Shown here piece after piece: positions 19,545 to 28,841 of a DNA stretch of 64,000 nucleotides (positions are counted from its first letter, which is position 1; every line of letters begins with the position of its first letter). Under the pieces are notes generated by a model. It ran no database searches and was not told the origin of the DNA. It saw only the letters and a list, made by a program, of their open reading frames with translations. Origin of the DNA: Haemophilus haemolyticus M19501 (GTDB lineage Bacteria; Pseudomonadota; Gammaproteobacteria; Enterobacterales; Pasteurellaceae); assembly GCF_000222025.1 (NCBI RefSeq), contig NZ_AFQO01000008.1, positions 174,572 through 238,571 of the forward strand. The letters are read 5' to 3'. The position numbers and the translations under genes were made by a program.

Positions 19545-20606
19545 ATGTTAAACGATATTTTAACTGGCTATGGAATTTTTATTCTGGAAATCTTGACAAT
19601 TTTATTACTAATTCTTGCTATTGTTGGTTTGGTGATTTCTTATCGTCAACATAACAAATCTAAAATAGGAGAATTAGAAATTAAAGACTTATCTGAAGAA
19701 TTTGATCATCAAGTTCGTGTATTGCGTGATTTTAATCTTTCAGAAGAAGAGCTAAAACAGCAAGCTAAAGCAGAGAAAAAAGCTGAAAAACAAAAGTCTA
19801 AAAAACGTAAAGAAAAATTAAAAAAAGGTGAATCCTTAGATGAAGAAAAGAAAAACTGCGTATATGTCTTAGATTTTCATGGCGATATTTCAGCCTCAGA
19901 AACGACCGCACTTCGAGAAGAAATTTCAGCAATCTTAAATGTAGCAACACCAGAAGATGAAGTATTATTACGTTTAGAAAGCCCGGGCGGTATTGTTCAT
20001 GATTATGGGTTTGCAGCCTCTCAGTTGTGTCGTTTGAAACAAAAAGGCATAAAATTAACCATCGCTGTAGATAAAGTTGCGGCAAGTGGCGGTTATATGA
20101 TGGCTTGTGTAGCAGATAAAATTGTATCTGCGCCTTTTGCTGTTATTGGTTCTATTGGCGTCGTAGCACAAATTCCAAACGTTCATCGTTTATTGAAAAA
20201 ATACGATGTTGATGTAGATGTGATGACAGCTGGTGAGTTTAAACGCACAGTAACTGTATTAGGTGAGAATACCGAAAAAGGCAAACAAAAATTTCAACAA
20301 GAGTTGGAAGAAACACATCAATTATTTAAACAATTTGTCTCACAAAATCGTCCTTGTGTAGATATTGATAAAATTGCGACAGGCGAACATTGGTTTGGCC
20401 AACAAGCAATTGACTTGAAATTAGTCGATGAAATTTCAACCAGTGATGATTTAATTTTGGAGAAAATGAAGGAAAAAGATGTATTAAGTGTGAAGTATCG
20501 CTTGAAAAAATCCTTGATAAAAAAATTAGGTCATCAAGCTGAAGAAAGTGCGGTAAATATTATTCATCGTTATACCACAAAGCCGTCAAATGATTTTATA
20601 CACTAA
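19545..20606 (+). CDS. sohB: Inner membrane S49 peptidase SohB
   Basis: SohB is a SppA-like serine protease anchored in the inner membrane with the active site in the periplasm. The 353-residue protein has a membrane helix at residues 8-32, a charged Lys/Glu-rich stretch at 45-100, and the S49 protease domain from about 105. The nucleophile Ser lies in VAASGGYMMAC and the general-base Lys in GEFKRTVTVLG. Length agrees with E. coli SohB. The ATG has a TAGGAG ribosome site. It appears monocistronic. Confidence 0.95.
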   Translation: MLNDILTGYGIFILEILTILLLILAIVGLVISYRQHNKSKIGELEIKDLSEEFDHQVRVLRDFNLSEEELKQQAKAEKKAEKQKSKKRKEKLKKGESLDEEKKNCVYVLDFHGDISASETTALREEISAILNVATPEDEVLLRLESPGGIVHDYGFAASQLCRLKQKGIKLTIAVDKVAASGGYMMACVADKIVSAPFAVIGSIGVVAQIPNVHRLLKKYDVDVDVMTAGEFKRTVTVLGENTEKGKQKFQQELEETHQLFKQFVSQNRPCVDIDKIATGEHWFGQQAIDLKLVDEISTSDDLILEKMKEKDVLSVKYRLKKSLIKKLGHQAEESAVNIIHRYTTKPSNDFIH

Positions 20607-20667
20607 AATAGATACCTTTACATTACTTTACAAAAAAGAAAGCTAGTTCACTAATTTTAGTATTTAC

Positions 20668-20685
20668 AAGGCAATTTTTTGCCTT
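20668..20685 (+). terminator. Short hairpin after sohB
   Basis: AAGGCAA and TTGCCTT with a T-rich loop form a short stem 62 bases past the sohB stop. It is a weak terminator candidate. Confidence 0.4.
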
Positions 20686-20783
20686 TAGTATGTGCGACCT
20701 AAGCTTCTATAGTTTTATAATACTTAATCCATAAAGTTTAATTATGTCCTTTGTAAGGGTTTTAACAAATAAAAGGTAAAAAA

Positions 20784-21638
20784 ATGAAATTATCTCGTAT
20801 TTTATTATCAACCGTTGCTATTGCAACTCTTGCTGCTTGTGGCAACTTAAGTAAAGTGACTGACGCAGGTACCCCAGAATATAAAGACTTAAATGGCGAA
20901 CAAGTTCCTCAATTAGTATGGCCTAAAATTGATTCTGCGAAGTTCAATCATGATGGTAGCCAATTTGGTACTTGGCCAAATTGGGACAATGTTCGTACAA
21001 TTGAAGCTGGAATGAATAAAGATCAAATTCGTCAATTAATTGGTGACCCACACTTCACTGAAGGCCTATATGGTGTATCTGAATGGGATTACGTGTTCAA
21101 CTATCGTGAAGATGGTGCACATAAAGTTTGCCAATACAAAGTATTATTTGACAAAAATCACAATGCACAAAGTTTCTTTTGGTATCCAAACGGTTGTAAC
21201 GGAAATTCAGCATTTAATTTGAGCGGTGATTTCTTATTTGATTTTGATAAGGATACTTTAACAGCTCAAGGTAAGAAAGTTATTGATAATGTTGCATCTC
21301 AATTAAAATTTACTGGCGCTAAAGAAGTTAAAGTTACAGGTTATACAGACCGTTTAGGTTCTGATGCTTACAACTTAGATCTTTCTCAACGTCGCGCAAA
21401 TCGTGTGAAAAATCGTTTAGTTGAAGATGGTATTGCAGTTCAAATCACTGCAATCGGTTACGGTAAAAATCCACAAATAAAATCTTGTGATGGCATTCCT
21501 CATGGAAAGGAATTAAAAGATTGTTTACGTCCTAATCGTCGTGTTGAGATTATTGCCTCTGGTTCTGAATTAAAACCACAAGAAGGTAGCAAATCCAACG
21601 GTGGTACTCAAGGTCCAGTAAAACTATACCAAAAATAA
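20784..21638 (+). CDS. Lipoprotein with BamE-like and OmpA-like domains
   Basis: The 284-residue product is a lipoprotein with lipobox LAAC (Cys20). Residues 60-140 resemble the SmpA/OmlA (BamE) fold: IEAGMNKDQIRQLIGDPHFTEG, then WDYVFNYREDG. Residues 155-265 are an OmpA peptidoglycan-binding domain: FLFDFDKDTLTAQGKKVIDNVA, VTGYTDRLGSDAYNLDLSQRRANRVKNRLVEDG, and RPNRRVEI. The combination suggests an outer-membrane lipoprotein bound to peptidoglycan; its partner is not visible. A TATAAT hexamer (20716-20721) and AAAGGT site precede it, and a strong terminator follows, so it is a single gene that is likely well expressed. Confidence 0.85.
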   Translation: MKLSRILLSTVAIATLAACGNLSKVTDAGTPEYKDLNGEQVPQLVWPKIDSAKFNHDGSQFGTWPNWDNVRTIEAGMNKDQIRQLIGDPHFTEGLYGVSEWDYVFNYREDGAHKVCQYKVLFDKNHNAQSFFWYPNGCNGNSAFNLSGDFLFDFDKDTLTAQGKKVIDNVASQLKFTGAKEVKVTGYTDRLGSDAYNLDLSQRRANRVKNRLVEDGIAVQITAIGYGKNPQIKSCDGIPHGKELKDCLRPNRRVEIIASGSELKPQEGSKSNGGTQGPVKLYQK

Positions 21639-21705
21639 TTGATGTAGAACTTCAAGCAGTACTCTACTCACATAAATCAAGTTGAGTATCGTTAATTCAA
21701 GAATT

Positions 21706-21746
21706 GCGCAGTTAATCATTTAAATGATTAGCTGCGCTTTTTTATT
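21706..21746 (+). terminator. Strong terminator after the BamE-OmpA-like lipoprotein
   Basis: GCGCAGTTAATCATTT pairs with AAATGATTAGCTGCGC over about 15 bp, followed by a T-run. Confidence 0.85.
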
Positions 21747-21822
21747 CATATCTAACAAAACATGAAAATCTCAATTTTCTCTTTCTCCTACCCCAAATTT
21801 TCTATTGTTATCGCACCTATAA

Positions 21823-22440
<618 letters not shown>

Positions 22441-22444
22441 TAAA

Positions 22445-22528
22445 ATGATTTACTTTTTAATGATAATAACTCTCTTAATTTTATTTATTGGGCTGTCTCA
22501 GTATTTTTCAGGAAAAAGAAAGAAATAA
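22445..22528 (+). CDS. 27-residue single-helix membrane ORF between rnfA and rnfB
   Basis: The gap between rnfA and rnfB is filled by an ATG-to-TAA frame whose product has a continuous hydrophobic stretch, [20 protein letters not shown], then a basic tail ending GKRKK. Its TAA shares its last base with the rnfB ATG (TAATG), a common sign of translational coupling, and it starts 4 bases after the rnfA stop. One helix with a positive C-terminus resembles small accessory subunits such as KdpF or CydX in shape only. I know of no assigned Rnf subunit here. The ribosome site is weak, so translation is inferred. Confidence 0.5.
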   Translation: MIYFLMIITLLILFIGLSQYFSGKRKK

Positions 22529-23109
22529 TGACTTTTTTATTCATCGTAATTACGCTACTCGCTTTAATTTTCGGTGCAATTTTGGGCTTTGCATCAATTA
22601 AGCTCAAAGTGGAAGCTGATCCTGTCGTAGAGAAAATTGATGCTATTTTACCGCAAAGCCAATGTGGGCAATGTGGTTATCCTGGTTGTAAGCCTTATGC
22701 TGAAGCCATTTGCAATGGCGATGAAATCACAAAATGTATTCCAGGTGGTCAAACAACTATCGTAAAAATTGCCGAAATTCTAGGGGTTGATGTGCCAACA
22801 ATGGATGGCGTAGAAGAACCTATCGAGAAAGTTGCTTTTATTGATGAAAATATGTGTATTGGCTGCACAAAATGCATCCAAGCCTGTCCCGTTGATGCCA
22901 TTATTGGTACAAATAAAGCAATGCACACGATTATTCCCGATCTTTGTACAGGTTGCGAGCTTTGTGTTGCGCCCTGCCCGACAGATTGTATTTTAATGAT
23001 TCCCGTGAAAAAAAATATCGATAATTGGGATTGGAAATTTGATGCAAAACTTGTTATTCCTGTAATGAATGTCGATGGCTCTGAAAAAAAATTGGTTGTG
23101 GGGGAATAA
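22528..23109 (+). CDS. rnfB: Electron transport complex ferredoxin-type subunit RnfB
   Basis: RnfB carries iron-sulfur clusters that accept electrons in the Rnf complex. The 193-residue protein has an N-terminal membrane anchor (residues 4-26), the four-Cys domain [16 protein letters not shown] followed by CIPGG, and two 4Fe-4S ferredoxin motifs, [12 protein letters not shown] near 111 and [12 protein letters not shown] near 142. It starts at the TAATG junction with the small upstream ORF and ends one codon before rnfC starts. Confidence 0.96.
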   Translation: MTFLFIVITLLALIFGAILGFASIKLKVEADPVVEKIDAILPQSQCGQCGYPGCKPYAEAICNGDEITKCIPGGQTTIVKIAEILGVDVPTMDGVEEPIEKVAFIDENMCIGCTKCIQACPVDAIIGTNKAMHTIIPDLCTGCELCVAPCPTDCILMIPVKKNIDNWDWKFDAKLVIPVMNVDGSEKKLVVGE

Positions 23110-25140
23110 ATGGCAGACGTATTATCTCGTTTCAATTCCGGTAAATTATGGGATTTCAAAGGTGGCATTCATCCACCAGAAATGAAATCTCAATCTAATT
23201 CACAGCCATTACGCCATCTACCTCTCGGCACGGATTTTTACATTCCACTCAAACAGCACGTAGGAACAACAGGCAATCTCTTAATAAAAGAGGGCGATTA
23301 CGTGCTAAAAGGACAAGCCTTAACAAAAGGCGATGGCTTGCGTATGTTGCCAGTTCACGCGCCCACTTCTGGCATAATTAAATCAATTAAACCTTATGTC
23401 GCCCCCCATCCTTCAGGTCTTGATGAACCCACAATTCATTTACAAGCAGATGGTTTAGATCAATGGAGCGAACGTAATCCTATTGATAATTTTTTAACGC
23501 TATCGCCAGAACAACTTATTCACAAAATCTATCAAGCAGGTATAGCAGGTTTAGGCGGTGCAGTATTCCCGACTGCCGCCAAAATTCAGTCAGCAGAGCA
23601 AAAAGTTAAACTCTTAATTATCAATGGTGCAGAATGTGAGCCTTATATCACTTGTGATGATCGTCTTATGCGTGAACACGCTGATGAAATCATAAAAGGC
23701 ATTCGTATTTTACGTTATATATTGCATCCTGAAAAAGTTGTCATTGCCATTGAAGATAACAAGCCAGAAGCCATAGCGGCAATCCGCAACGCGCTACAGG
23801 GAGCAAATGACATTAGCGTTCGGGTCATTCCAACAAAATATCCTTCAGGTGCTGCCAAACAACTGATTTATTTGCTCACAGGGATAGAAGTGCCAAGCGG
23901 TGCGCGTTCGTCCAGCATTGGCGTATTAATGCAAAATGTGGGAACAATGTTCGCAATAAAAAGAGCAGTTATAAATGACGAGCCTTTAATTGAACGTGTC
24001 GTCACCCTTACTGGAAATAAAATCGCTGAAAAAGGCAATTATTGGGTGCGTCTTGGCACACCCATTTCCCAAATATTGAGCGATGCGGGCTATCAATTTG
24101 ACAATAATTTTCCTATATTTGCAGGCGGGCCAATGATGGGGCTAGAGCTTCCAAACCTAAATGCGCCTGTGACAAAACTTGTCAATTGTTTACTTGCTCC
24201 AGATTATCTTGAATATGCCGAACCTGAAGCAGAACAGGCTTGTATTCGCTGTTCTAGCTGTTCTGATGCCTGCCCAGTAAATTTAATGCCACAACAACTT
24301 TATTGGTTTGCGCGCAGTGAAGATCACAAAAAATCGGAAGAATACGCTCTCAAAGATTGTATTGAATGTGGGATTTGCGCCTACGTATGCCCAAGCCATA
24401 TTCCTCTAATTCAGTATTTCCGCCAAGAAAAAGCAAAAATTTGGCAAATCAAAGAAAAACAAAAGAAATCAGATGAAGCCAAAATTCGCTTTGAAGCAAA
24501 ACAAGCACGGATGGAACGTGAAGAACAAGAGCGTAAAGCACGTTCACAACGTGCAGCACAGGCTCGCCGTGAAGAATTAGCCCAAACTAAAGGGGAAGAT
24601 CCAGTCAAGGCGGCACTCGAACGCTTGAAAGCGAAAAAAGCCAATGAAACAGAATCAACGCAGATTAAAACACTAACCTCAGAAAAAGGGGAAGTTTTAC
24701 CTGATAACACTGATTTAATGGCACAACGTAAGGCACGCCGTTTAGCTCGTCAGCAAGCAGCATCTCAAGTCGAAAATCAAGAACAATCTGTTCAGCCAAC
24801 CGATGCGAAAAAAGCCGCAGTTGCAGCCGCACTTGCCCGTGCAAAAGCGAAAAAACTTGCGCAAGCAAATAGCACCGCCGAAGCTATTTCAAACGCTCAA
24901 ACCGTAGAAAATGAAGTAGAAAAAACAAAAAGTACGGTAGAAAAAACACAAGAAAATTCAACCGCACTCGATCCGAAAAAAGCGGCTGTAGCTGCAGCGA
25001 TTGCGCGTGCAAAAGCGAAAAAACTTGCGCAAGCAAATAGCACCAGCGAAGCTGTTTCAAACTCTCAAACCGTAGAAAATGAAGTAGAAAAAACAAAAAG
25101 TAGCGGTAGAAAAAACACAAGAAAATTCAAGCGCACTTGA
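23110..25140 (+). CDS. rnfC: Electron transport complex subunit RnfC, tail frameshifted
   Basis: RnfC is the peripheral, NADH-binding and iron-sulfur subunit of Rnf. The core is complete: residues 1-440 contain the NuoF-like [30 protein letters not shown], and two cluster motifs [12 protein letters not shown] near 378 and [12 protein letters not shown] near 417. A charged coiled-coil-like region (440-560) follows. The tail is a repeat of 56-residue units ([18 protein letters not shown]...). In the second unit one extra base (AAAGTAGCGGT near 25099-25109, where other units have AAAGTACGGT or AAAGTGCGGT) shifts the frame; the protein ends at 25140 after 676 residues. Without it the frame would run to 25549 for 812 residues, the size usual in Haemophilus. 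Confidence 0.9.
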   Translation: MADVLSRFNSGKLWDFKGGIHPPEMKSQSNSQPLRHLPLGTDFYIPLKQHVGTTGNLLIKEGDYVLKGQALTKGDGLRMLPVHAPTSGIIKSIKPYVAPHPSGLDEPTIHLQADGLDQWSERNPIDNFLTLSPEQLIHKIYQAGIAGLGGAVFPTAAKIQSAEQKVKLLIINGAECEPYITCDDRLMREHADEIIKGIRILRYILHPEKVVIAIEDNKPEAIAAIRNALQGANDISVRVIPTKYPSGAAKQLIYLLTGIEVPSGARSSSIGVLMQNVGTMFAIKRAVINDEPLIERVVTLTGNKIAEKGNYWVRLGTPISQILSDAGYQFDNNFPIFAGGPMMGLELPNLNAPVTKLVNCLLAPDYLEYAEPEAEQACIRCSSCSDACPVNLMPQQLYWFARSEDHKKSEEYALKDCIECGICAYVCPSHIPLIQYFRQEKAKIWQIKEKQKKSDEAKIRFEAKQARMEREEQERKARSQRAAQARREELAQTKGEDPVKAALERLKAKKANETESTQIKTLTSEKGEVLPDNTDLMAQRKARRLARQQAASQVENQEQSVQPTDAKKAAVAAALARAKAKKLAQANSTAEAISNAQTVENEVEKTKSTVEKTQENSTALDPKKAAVAAAIARAKAKKLAQANSTSEAVSNSQTVENEVEKTKSSGRKNTRKFKRT

Positions 25141-25546
25141 CCCTAAAAAAGCGGCTATAGCTGCTGCTATTGCCCGTGCAAAAGCGAAGAAACTTGCTCA
25201 AGCAAATAGCACTAGCGAAGCTATTTCAAATTCTCAAACCGTAGAAAATGAAGTAGAAAAAACACAAGAAAATTCAACCGAACTTGACCCTAAAAAAGCC
25301 GCCGTAGCCGCAGCGATTGCCCGTGCAAAAGCGAAAAAACTTGCGCAAGCAAATAGCACCGCCGAAGCTATTTCAAACGCTCAAACTGCAGAAAATGAAG
25401 TAGAAAAAACAAAAAGTGCGGTAGAAAAAACACAAGAAAATTCAACCGCACTTGATCCGAAAAAAGCAGCGGTTGCAGCCGCCATTGCTCGAGCAAAAGC
25501 AAAGAAATTGGCAAAAACACAAACAACATTAGAAAATAATCAGGAA
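24802..25546 (+). repeat. Tandem coding repeats in the rnfC tail
   Basis: Five units begin at 24802, 24970, 25139, 25286 and 25454. Spacings are 168, 169, 147 and 168 bases: 56 codons per unit, one extra base in unit 2, and a 7-codon deletion in unit 3. The fifth is partial. Each unit encodes an Ala/Lys helix, [19 protein letters not shown], then a polar Ser/Thr/Glu linker. Uptake-signal cores or near-cores occur in both orientations in the linkers. This is not a CRISPR array: the units are coding and without spacers. Confidence 0.9.
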
Positions 25547-25549
25547 TAA
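25139..25549 (+). pseudogene. rnfC: Out-of-frame remainder of rnfC
   Basis: Beyond the frameshift, the frame from 25139 encodes three more repeat units and ends TTLENNQE then TAA at 25547-25549, 4 bases before rnfD. It has no start codon of its own. The length from 23110 to 25549 is divisible by three only after removing one base, which supports a single-base insertion. Confidence 0.85.
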
Positions 25550-25553
25550 CATA

Positions 25554-26630
25554 ATGTTTAAAATGGTTAGCTCCCCACATACCCATTCGGGAAAACTCAC
25601 AGCGCGTATTATGCTTTGGGTAATGTTGGCAATGATGCCCGCTTTTTTCACACAAATTTATTATTTTGGATTTGGCGTGGTGCTTCAATCCGCATTAGCC
25701 ATTGGTACAGCAATCATTGCGGAGTTTATTGCAATAAAATTACGTGGTAAAAAACCGCTCAATTATCTTTCAGATTTCAGCGTATCCCTGACTGCGTTAA
25801 TTTTGGCAATGGCTATTCCACCTTATGCACCTTATTGGGTCATCATCGTTGGAACACTCTGTGCGGTTTTATTAGGTAAACAAGTTTATGGGGGTTTAGG
25901 GCAAAACCCATTCAATCCCGCGATGATTGGCTATGTAATTCTTCTAATTTCATTCCCGTTACAAATGACAACTTGGATGCCACCAATTAATTTATTACAG
26001 GAAACACCAACTTTTTCAGATGCTTTTTCATTAATATTTTCAGGCTTAACCACTGACGGATTTACGCTTTCACAACTTACACATAACATTGATGGCATTA
26101 CCCAAGCAACGCCTTTAGATAGTGCAAAAATTTTCTATAAAAGTCACAATCAATTAAGTGATTTTTATGAATTAATTAAACTGCCGATTTTTATAGGTAA
26201 CGGAACAGACTTTGCTCAAGGCTGGTGGCAAGTCAATGTGGCTTTCTTAGTGGGCGGAATTTTCCTTATTTTAAAACGCATCATTCACTGGCAAATTCCA
26301 GTGGCAATGATCGTGACCTTTTTCTGTTTAGCCACCGCCACTGCTTTCACAGGCTTCACGCATTTAAGTGCGATTAGCCAACTCGTGAGTGGTGCAATGA
26401 TGTTTGGCGCATTTTTTATTGCGACAGATCCTGTCACAGCCTCCATTACACCACGAGGAAAAATTTTTTTTGGCGCATTAGTGGGGTTATTTGTTTATCT
26501 CATTCGTTATCACGGAAATTATCCAGACGGCGTGGCATTTGCCATTTTATTAAGTAATATTTGCGTTCCACTTATCGATCATTACACACGTCCTCGCGTA
26601 TCTGGTTATCCAATAAAAGGAAAAAAATAA
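25554..26630 (+). CDS. rnfD: Electron transport complex subunit RnfD
   Basis: RnfD is an integral Rnf subunit with covalently bound FMN. The 358-residue protein has about nine membrane helices. The flavin attachment motif is in [11 protein letters not shown] or the nearby [11 protein letters not shown] segment (a Thr in the SGATxL-type site, here near 187). [15 protein letters not shown] and [18 protein letters not shown] are family hallmarks. It overlaps rnfG at TAATG. With the rnfC frameshift, ribosomes on rnfC stop 413 bases upstream, so any coupling to rnfD is lost. Confidence 0.95.
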   Translation: MFKMVSSPHTHSGKLTARIMLWVMLAMMPAFFTQIYYFGFGVVLQSALAIGTAIIAEFIAIKLRGKKPLNYLSDFSVSLTALILAMAIPPYAPYWVIIVGTLCAVLLGKQVYGGLGQNPFNPAMIGYVILLISFPLQMTTWMPPINLLQETPTFSDAFSLIFSGLTTDGFTLSQLTHNIDGITQATPLDSAKIFYKSHNQLSDFYELIKLPIFIGNGTDFAQGWWQVNVAFLVGGIFLILKRIIHWQIPVAMIVTFFCLATATAFTGFTHLSAISQLVSGAMMFGAFFIATDPVTASITPRGKIFFGALVGLFVYLIRYHGNYPDGVAFAILLSNICVPLIDHYTRPRVSGYPIKGKK

Positions 26631-27253
26631 TGGGTACAGTAAAAATCACATCGCGTTACGGCATATTATTAGGCTTTATTGCCCTACTTTGCACAATAAT
26701 TTCTGCAGGAATTTTCTTCCTAACAAAAGATAAAATTGATGCGGTAATCGCAGCACAACAGCGAGAATTACTTCTACAAGTTATTCCACAAGATTATTTC
26801 AACAATAATTTGCTAGAAAGTGCGGTTATTCCTCAAGATAAAAATTTGCTGGGCATTCAGAAAATTTATTTTGCGAAAAAAGATGGAAATCTTTCTGCCT
26901 ATGCCTATGAAACCACTGCACCTGATGGTTATTCTGGCGATATTCGCTTGCTTGTAGGATTAGATCCGAAAGGCGAAGTGTTAGGCGTACGAGTAATTGA
27001 ACATCACGAAACACCAGGCTTAGGCGATAAAATTGAACGCCGAATTTCTAACTGGATTTTAGGTTTCACAAATCAACCGATTAATGAACATAATTTAAGC
27101 GAATGGGCAGTCAAAAAAGATGGCGGAAAATTTGATCAATTTTCGGGTGCAACCATTACACCTCGCGCAGTGGTTAATCAAACTAAAGCTTCCGCATTAG
27201 TTATGCTAAATAACCGAGCCTTATTACAACAGCTTTCAACACAAGTGAAATAA
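26630..27253 (+). CDS. rnfG: Electron transport complex subunit RnfG
   Basis: RnfG has one N-terminal membrane helix and a periplasmic FMN-binding domain. The 207-residue protein starts [11 protein letters not shown] at a TAATG junction with rnfD; a longer frame inside rnfD is not credible. The flavin is attached to a Thr in [12 protein letters not shown] near 175, the SGATIT motif. [17 protein letters not shown] is a further family segment. rnfE follows after one base. Confidence 0.96.
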   Translation: MGTVKITSRYGILLGFIALLCTIISAGIFFLTKDKIDAVIAAQQRELLLQVIPQDYFNNNLLESAVIPQDKNLLGIQKIYFAKKDGNLSAYAYETTAPDGYSGDIRLLVGLDPKGEVLGVRVIEHHETPGLGDKIERRISNWILGFTNQPINEHNLSEWAVKKDGGKFDQFSGATITPRAVVNQTKASALVMLNNRALLQQLSTQVK

Positions 27254-27254
27254 T

Positions 27255-27962
27255 ATGACAGATTTAACTGAAAAAAATACCGCACTTGAAGAAGAACAAA
27301 TAGAAAGTGCGGTTGAAAATCAACAAAAATCCATGTGGAAAGACATTTTTACTCAAGGAATTTGGAAAAATAATCCAGCCATTGTTCAACTTCTCGGGCT
27401 TTGTCCGCTTTTAGCGGTGTCTAGCACAGCCACCAACGCACTTGGTTTGGGTTTAGCTACAATGCTTGTACTCACTTGCACAAATACGGTCATTTCGCTT
27501 TTCCGTCAATATATTCCTAAGGAAATCCGTATTCCAATCTACGTGATGATCATAGCAACCACAGTAACAGCGGTTCAACTTTTAATGAATGCTTACACTT
27601 ATACGCTTTATCAATCACTGGGGATTTTTATTCCATTAATTGTAACCAACTGCATTATTATCGGTCGTGCAGAAGCATTCGCTTCAAAAAACAGCTTACT
27701 CTATTCCGTTTGGGATGGTTTCTCAATGGGATTAGGAATGGCACTTAGTCTAACCATACTCGGTGCATTACGTGAAATTATTGGACAAGGCACGATTTTT
27801 GAGGGCATCGAAAATCTATTCGGCGAACAAGCAAAATTTTTGACGCACCATATGTACCATACAGACAATAGCTTTTTACTTTTCATTCTACCACCAGGTG
27901 CATTTATAGGCTTAGGCTTGCTCCTCGCCATAAAAAATCGAATTGATAATGTAAAAAAATAA
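27255..27962 (+). CDS. rnfE: Electron transport complex subunit RnfE
   Basis: RnfE is the integral paralogue of RnfA, with opposite membrane topology. The 235-residue protein has a charged N-terminus of about 25 residues, six helices, and the family segments [18 protein letters not shown] and [17 protein letters not shown]. It ends the rnfABCDGE order. The gap to nth holds a tandem dispersed repeat. Confidence 0.96.
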   Translation: MTDLTEKNTALEEEQIESAVENQQKSMWKDIFTQGIWKNNPAIVQLLGLCPLLAVSSTATNALGLGLATMLVLTCTNTVISLFRQYIPKEIRIPIYVMIIATTVTAVQLLMNAYTYTLYQSLGIFIPLIVTNCIIIGRAEAFASKNSLLYSVWDGFSMGLGMALSLTILGALREIIGQGTIFEGIENLFGEQAKFLTHHMYHTDNSFLLFILPPGAFIGLGLLLAIKNRIDNVKK

Positions 27963-27970
27963 GAGAACCA

Positions 27971-28090
27971 AATCTTACCTTTTCCCTGCTTAAGGGGAAA
28001 GGTATCACAAAGTGACAAAAAGAGGTTCAAAGAAAATCTTGCCTTCCCCTGCTTGTGGGGGAAGGTGTCACGAAGTGACGGAAGGGGGCT
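27971..28090. repeat. Two tandem degenerate palindromic repeats after rnfE
   Basis: Two copies (27971-28026 and 28035-28090) share the pattern AATCTT-CCTT-CCCTGCTT-GGGGAAGG-TCACnAAGTGAC. Each can form a hairpin from CCTTTCCCC-type arms followed by a small TCAC/GTGA hairpin. They fill most of the rnfE-nth gap. They look like a dispersed intergenic repeat family; no open frame is present. Confidence 0.75.
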
Positions 28091-28147
28091 TACAGTCTTC
28101 TAAACAAATAATTCCAATAAATTAAATAGGCTAATTTCTACAAAAAT

Positions 28148-28783
28148 ATGAACAAAACAAAAAGAATAGAAATACTCACAAGATTACGAGAGCAAAATCC
28201 CCACCCAACCACTGAATTACAATATAATTCGCCCTTTGAATTATTAATTGCGGTCATTCTATCGGCACAAGCAACGGATAAAGGCGTGAATAAAGCAACA
28301 GAGAAACTATTCCCCGTGGCAAACACGCCTCAAGCAATTTTAGATTTAGGATTAGATGGTTTAAAAAGCTATATTAAAACTATCGGGCTTTTTAATAGCA
28401 AAGCAGAAAATATTATCAAAACCTGCCGTGATTTAATCGAAAAGCACAACGGCGAAATCCCCGAAAATCGTGAAGCCTTAGAAGCATTAGCAGGTGTTGG
28501 GCGAAAAACAGCCAATGTTGTACTAAATACAGCATTTGGTCACCCAACCATTGCCGTGGATACCCATATTTTCCGTGTTTGCAATCGTACTAATTTTGCA
28601 GCTGGTAAAGATGTGGTAAAAGTGGAAGAAAAGCTGCTTAAAGTCGTACCTAATGAATTTAAAGTGGATGTTCATCATTGGCTGATTTTACACGGACGCT
28701 ACACTTGTATTGCACGCAAACCACGTTGTGGATCTTGCATTATTGAGGATCTTTGTGAATATAAAGAAAAAGTTGAGTTTTAA
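28148..28783 (+). CDS. nth: Endonuclease III
   Basis: Nth removes oxidised pyrimidines from DNA and cuts the abasic site by its lyase activity. The 211-residue protein has the helix-hairpin-helix LAGVGRKTANVVLN with the catalytic Lys near 120, the catalytic Asp in AVDTHIFRVCNR near 138, and the C-terminal 4Fe-4S cluster CIARKPRCGSCIIEDLC (C-x6-C-x2-C-x5-C). nth commonly follows rnfE in gammaproteobacteria. A hairpin of paired TGCGGTAAA/TTTACCGCA follows. Confidence 0.97.
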   Translation: MNKTKRIEILTRLREQNPHPTTELQYNSPFELLIAVILSAQATDKGVNKATEKLFPVANTPQAILDLGLDGLKSYIKTIGLFNSKAENIIKTCRDLIEKHNGEIPENREALEALAGVGRKTANVVLNTAFGHPTIAVDTHIFRVCNRTNFAAGKDVVKVEEKLLKVVPNEFKVDVHHWLILHGRYTCIARKPRCGSCIIEDLCEYKEKVEF

Positions 28784-28786
28784 TTT

Positions 28787-28825
28787 TGCGGTAAAACAGC
28801 CTAATTATTTACCGCACTTTTTATT
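28787..28825 (+). terminator. Terminator after nth
   Basis: TGCGGTAAA pairs with TTTACCGCA across 12 bases, followed by CTTTTTATT. One arm completes an uptake-signal core. Confidence 0.65.
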
Positions 28826-28841
28826 AAAAATAGGATAAAAA

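Noticed and set aside
24411..25120. Long minus-strand frames opposite rnfC
   Set aside because: They are antisense to the Ala/Lys-rich repeat codons and arise from the biased composition of that repeat.
24802..25546. A CRISPR-like periodic repeat
   Set aside because: Units are 147-169 bases, translate as protein repeats in the rnfC frame, and have no spacers or cas genes.
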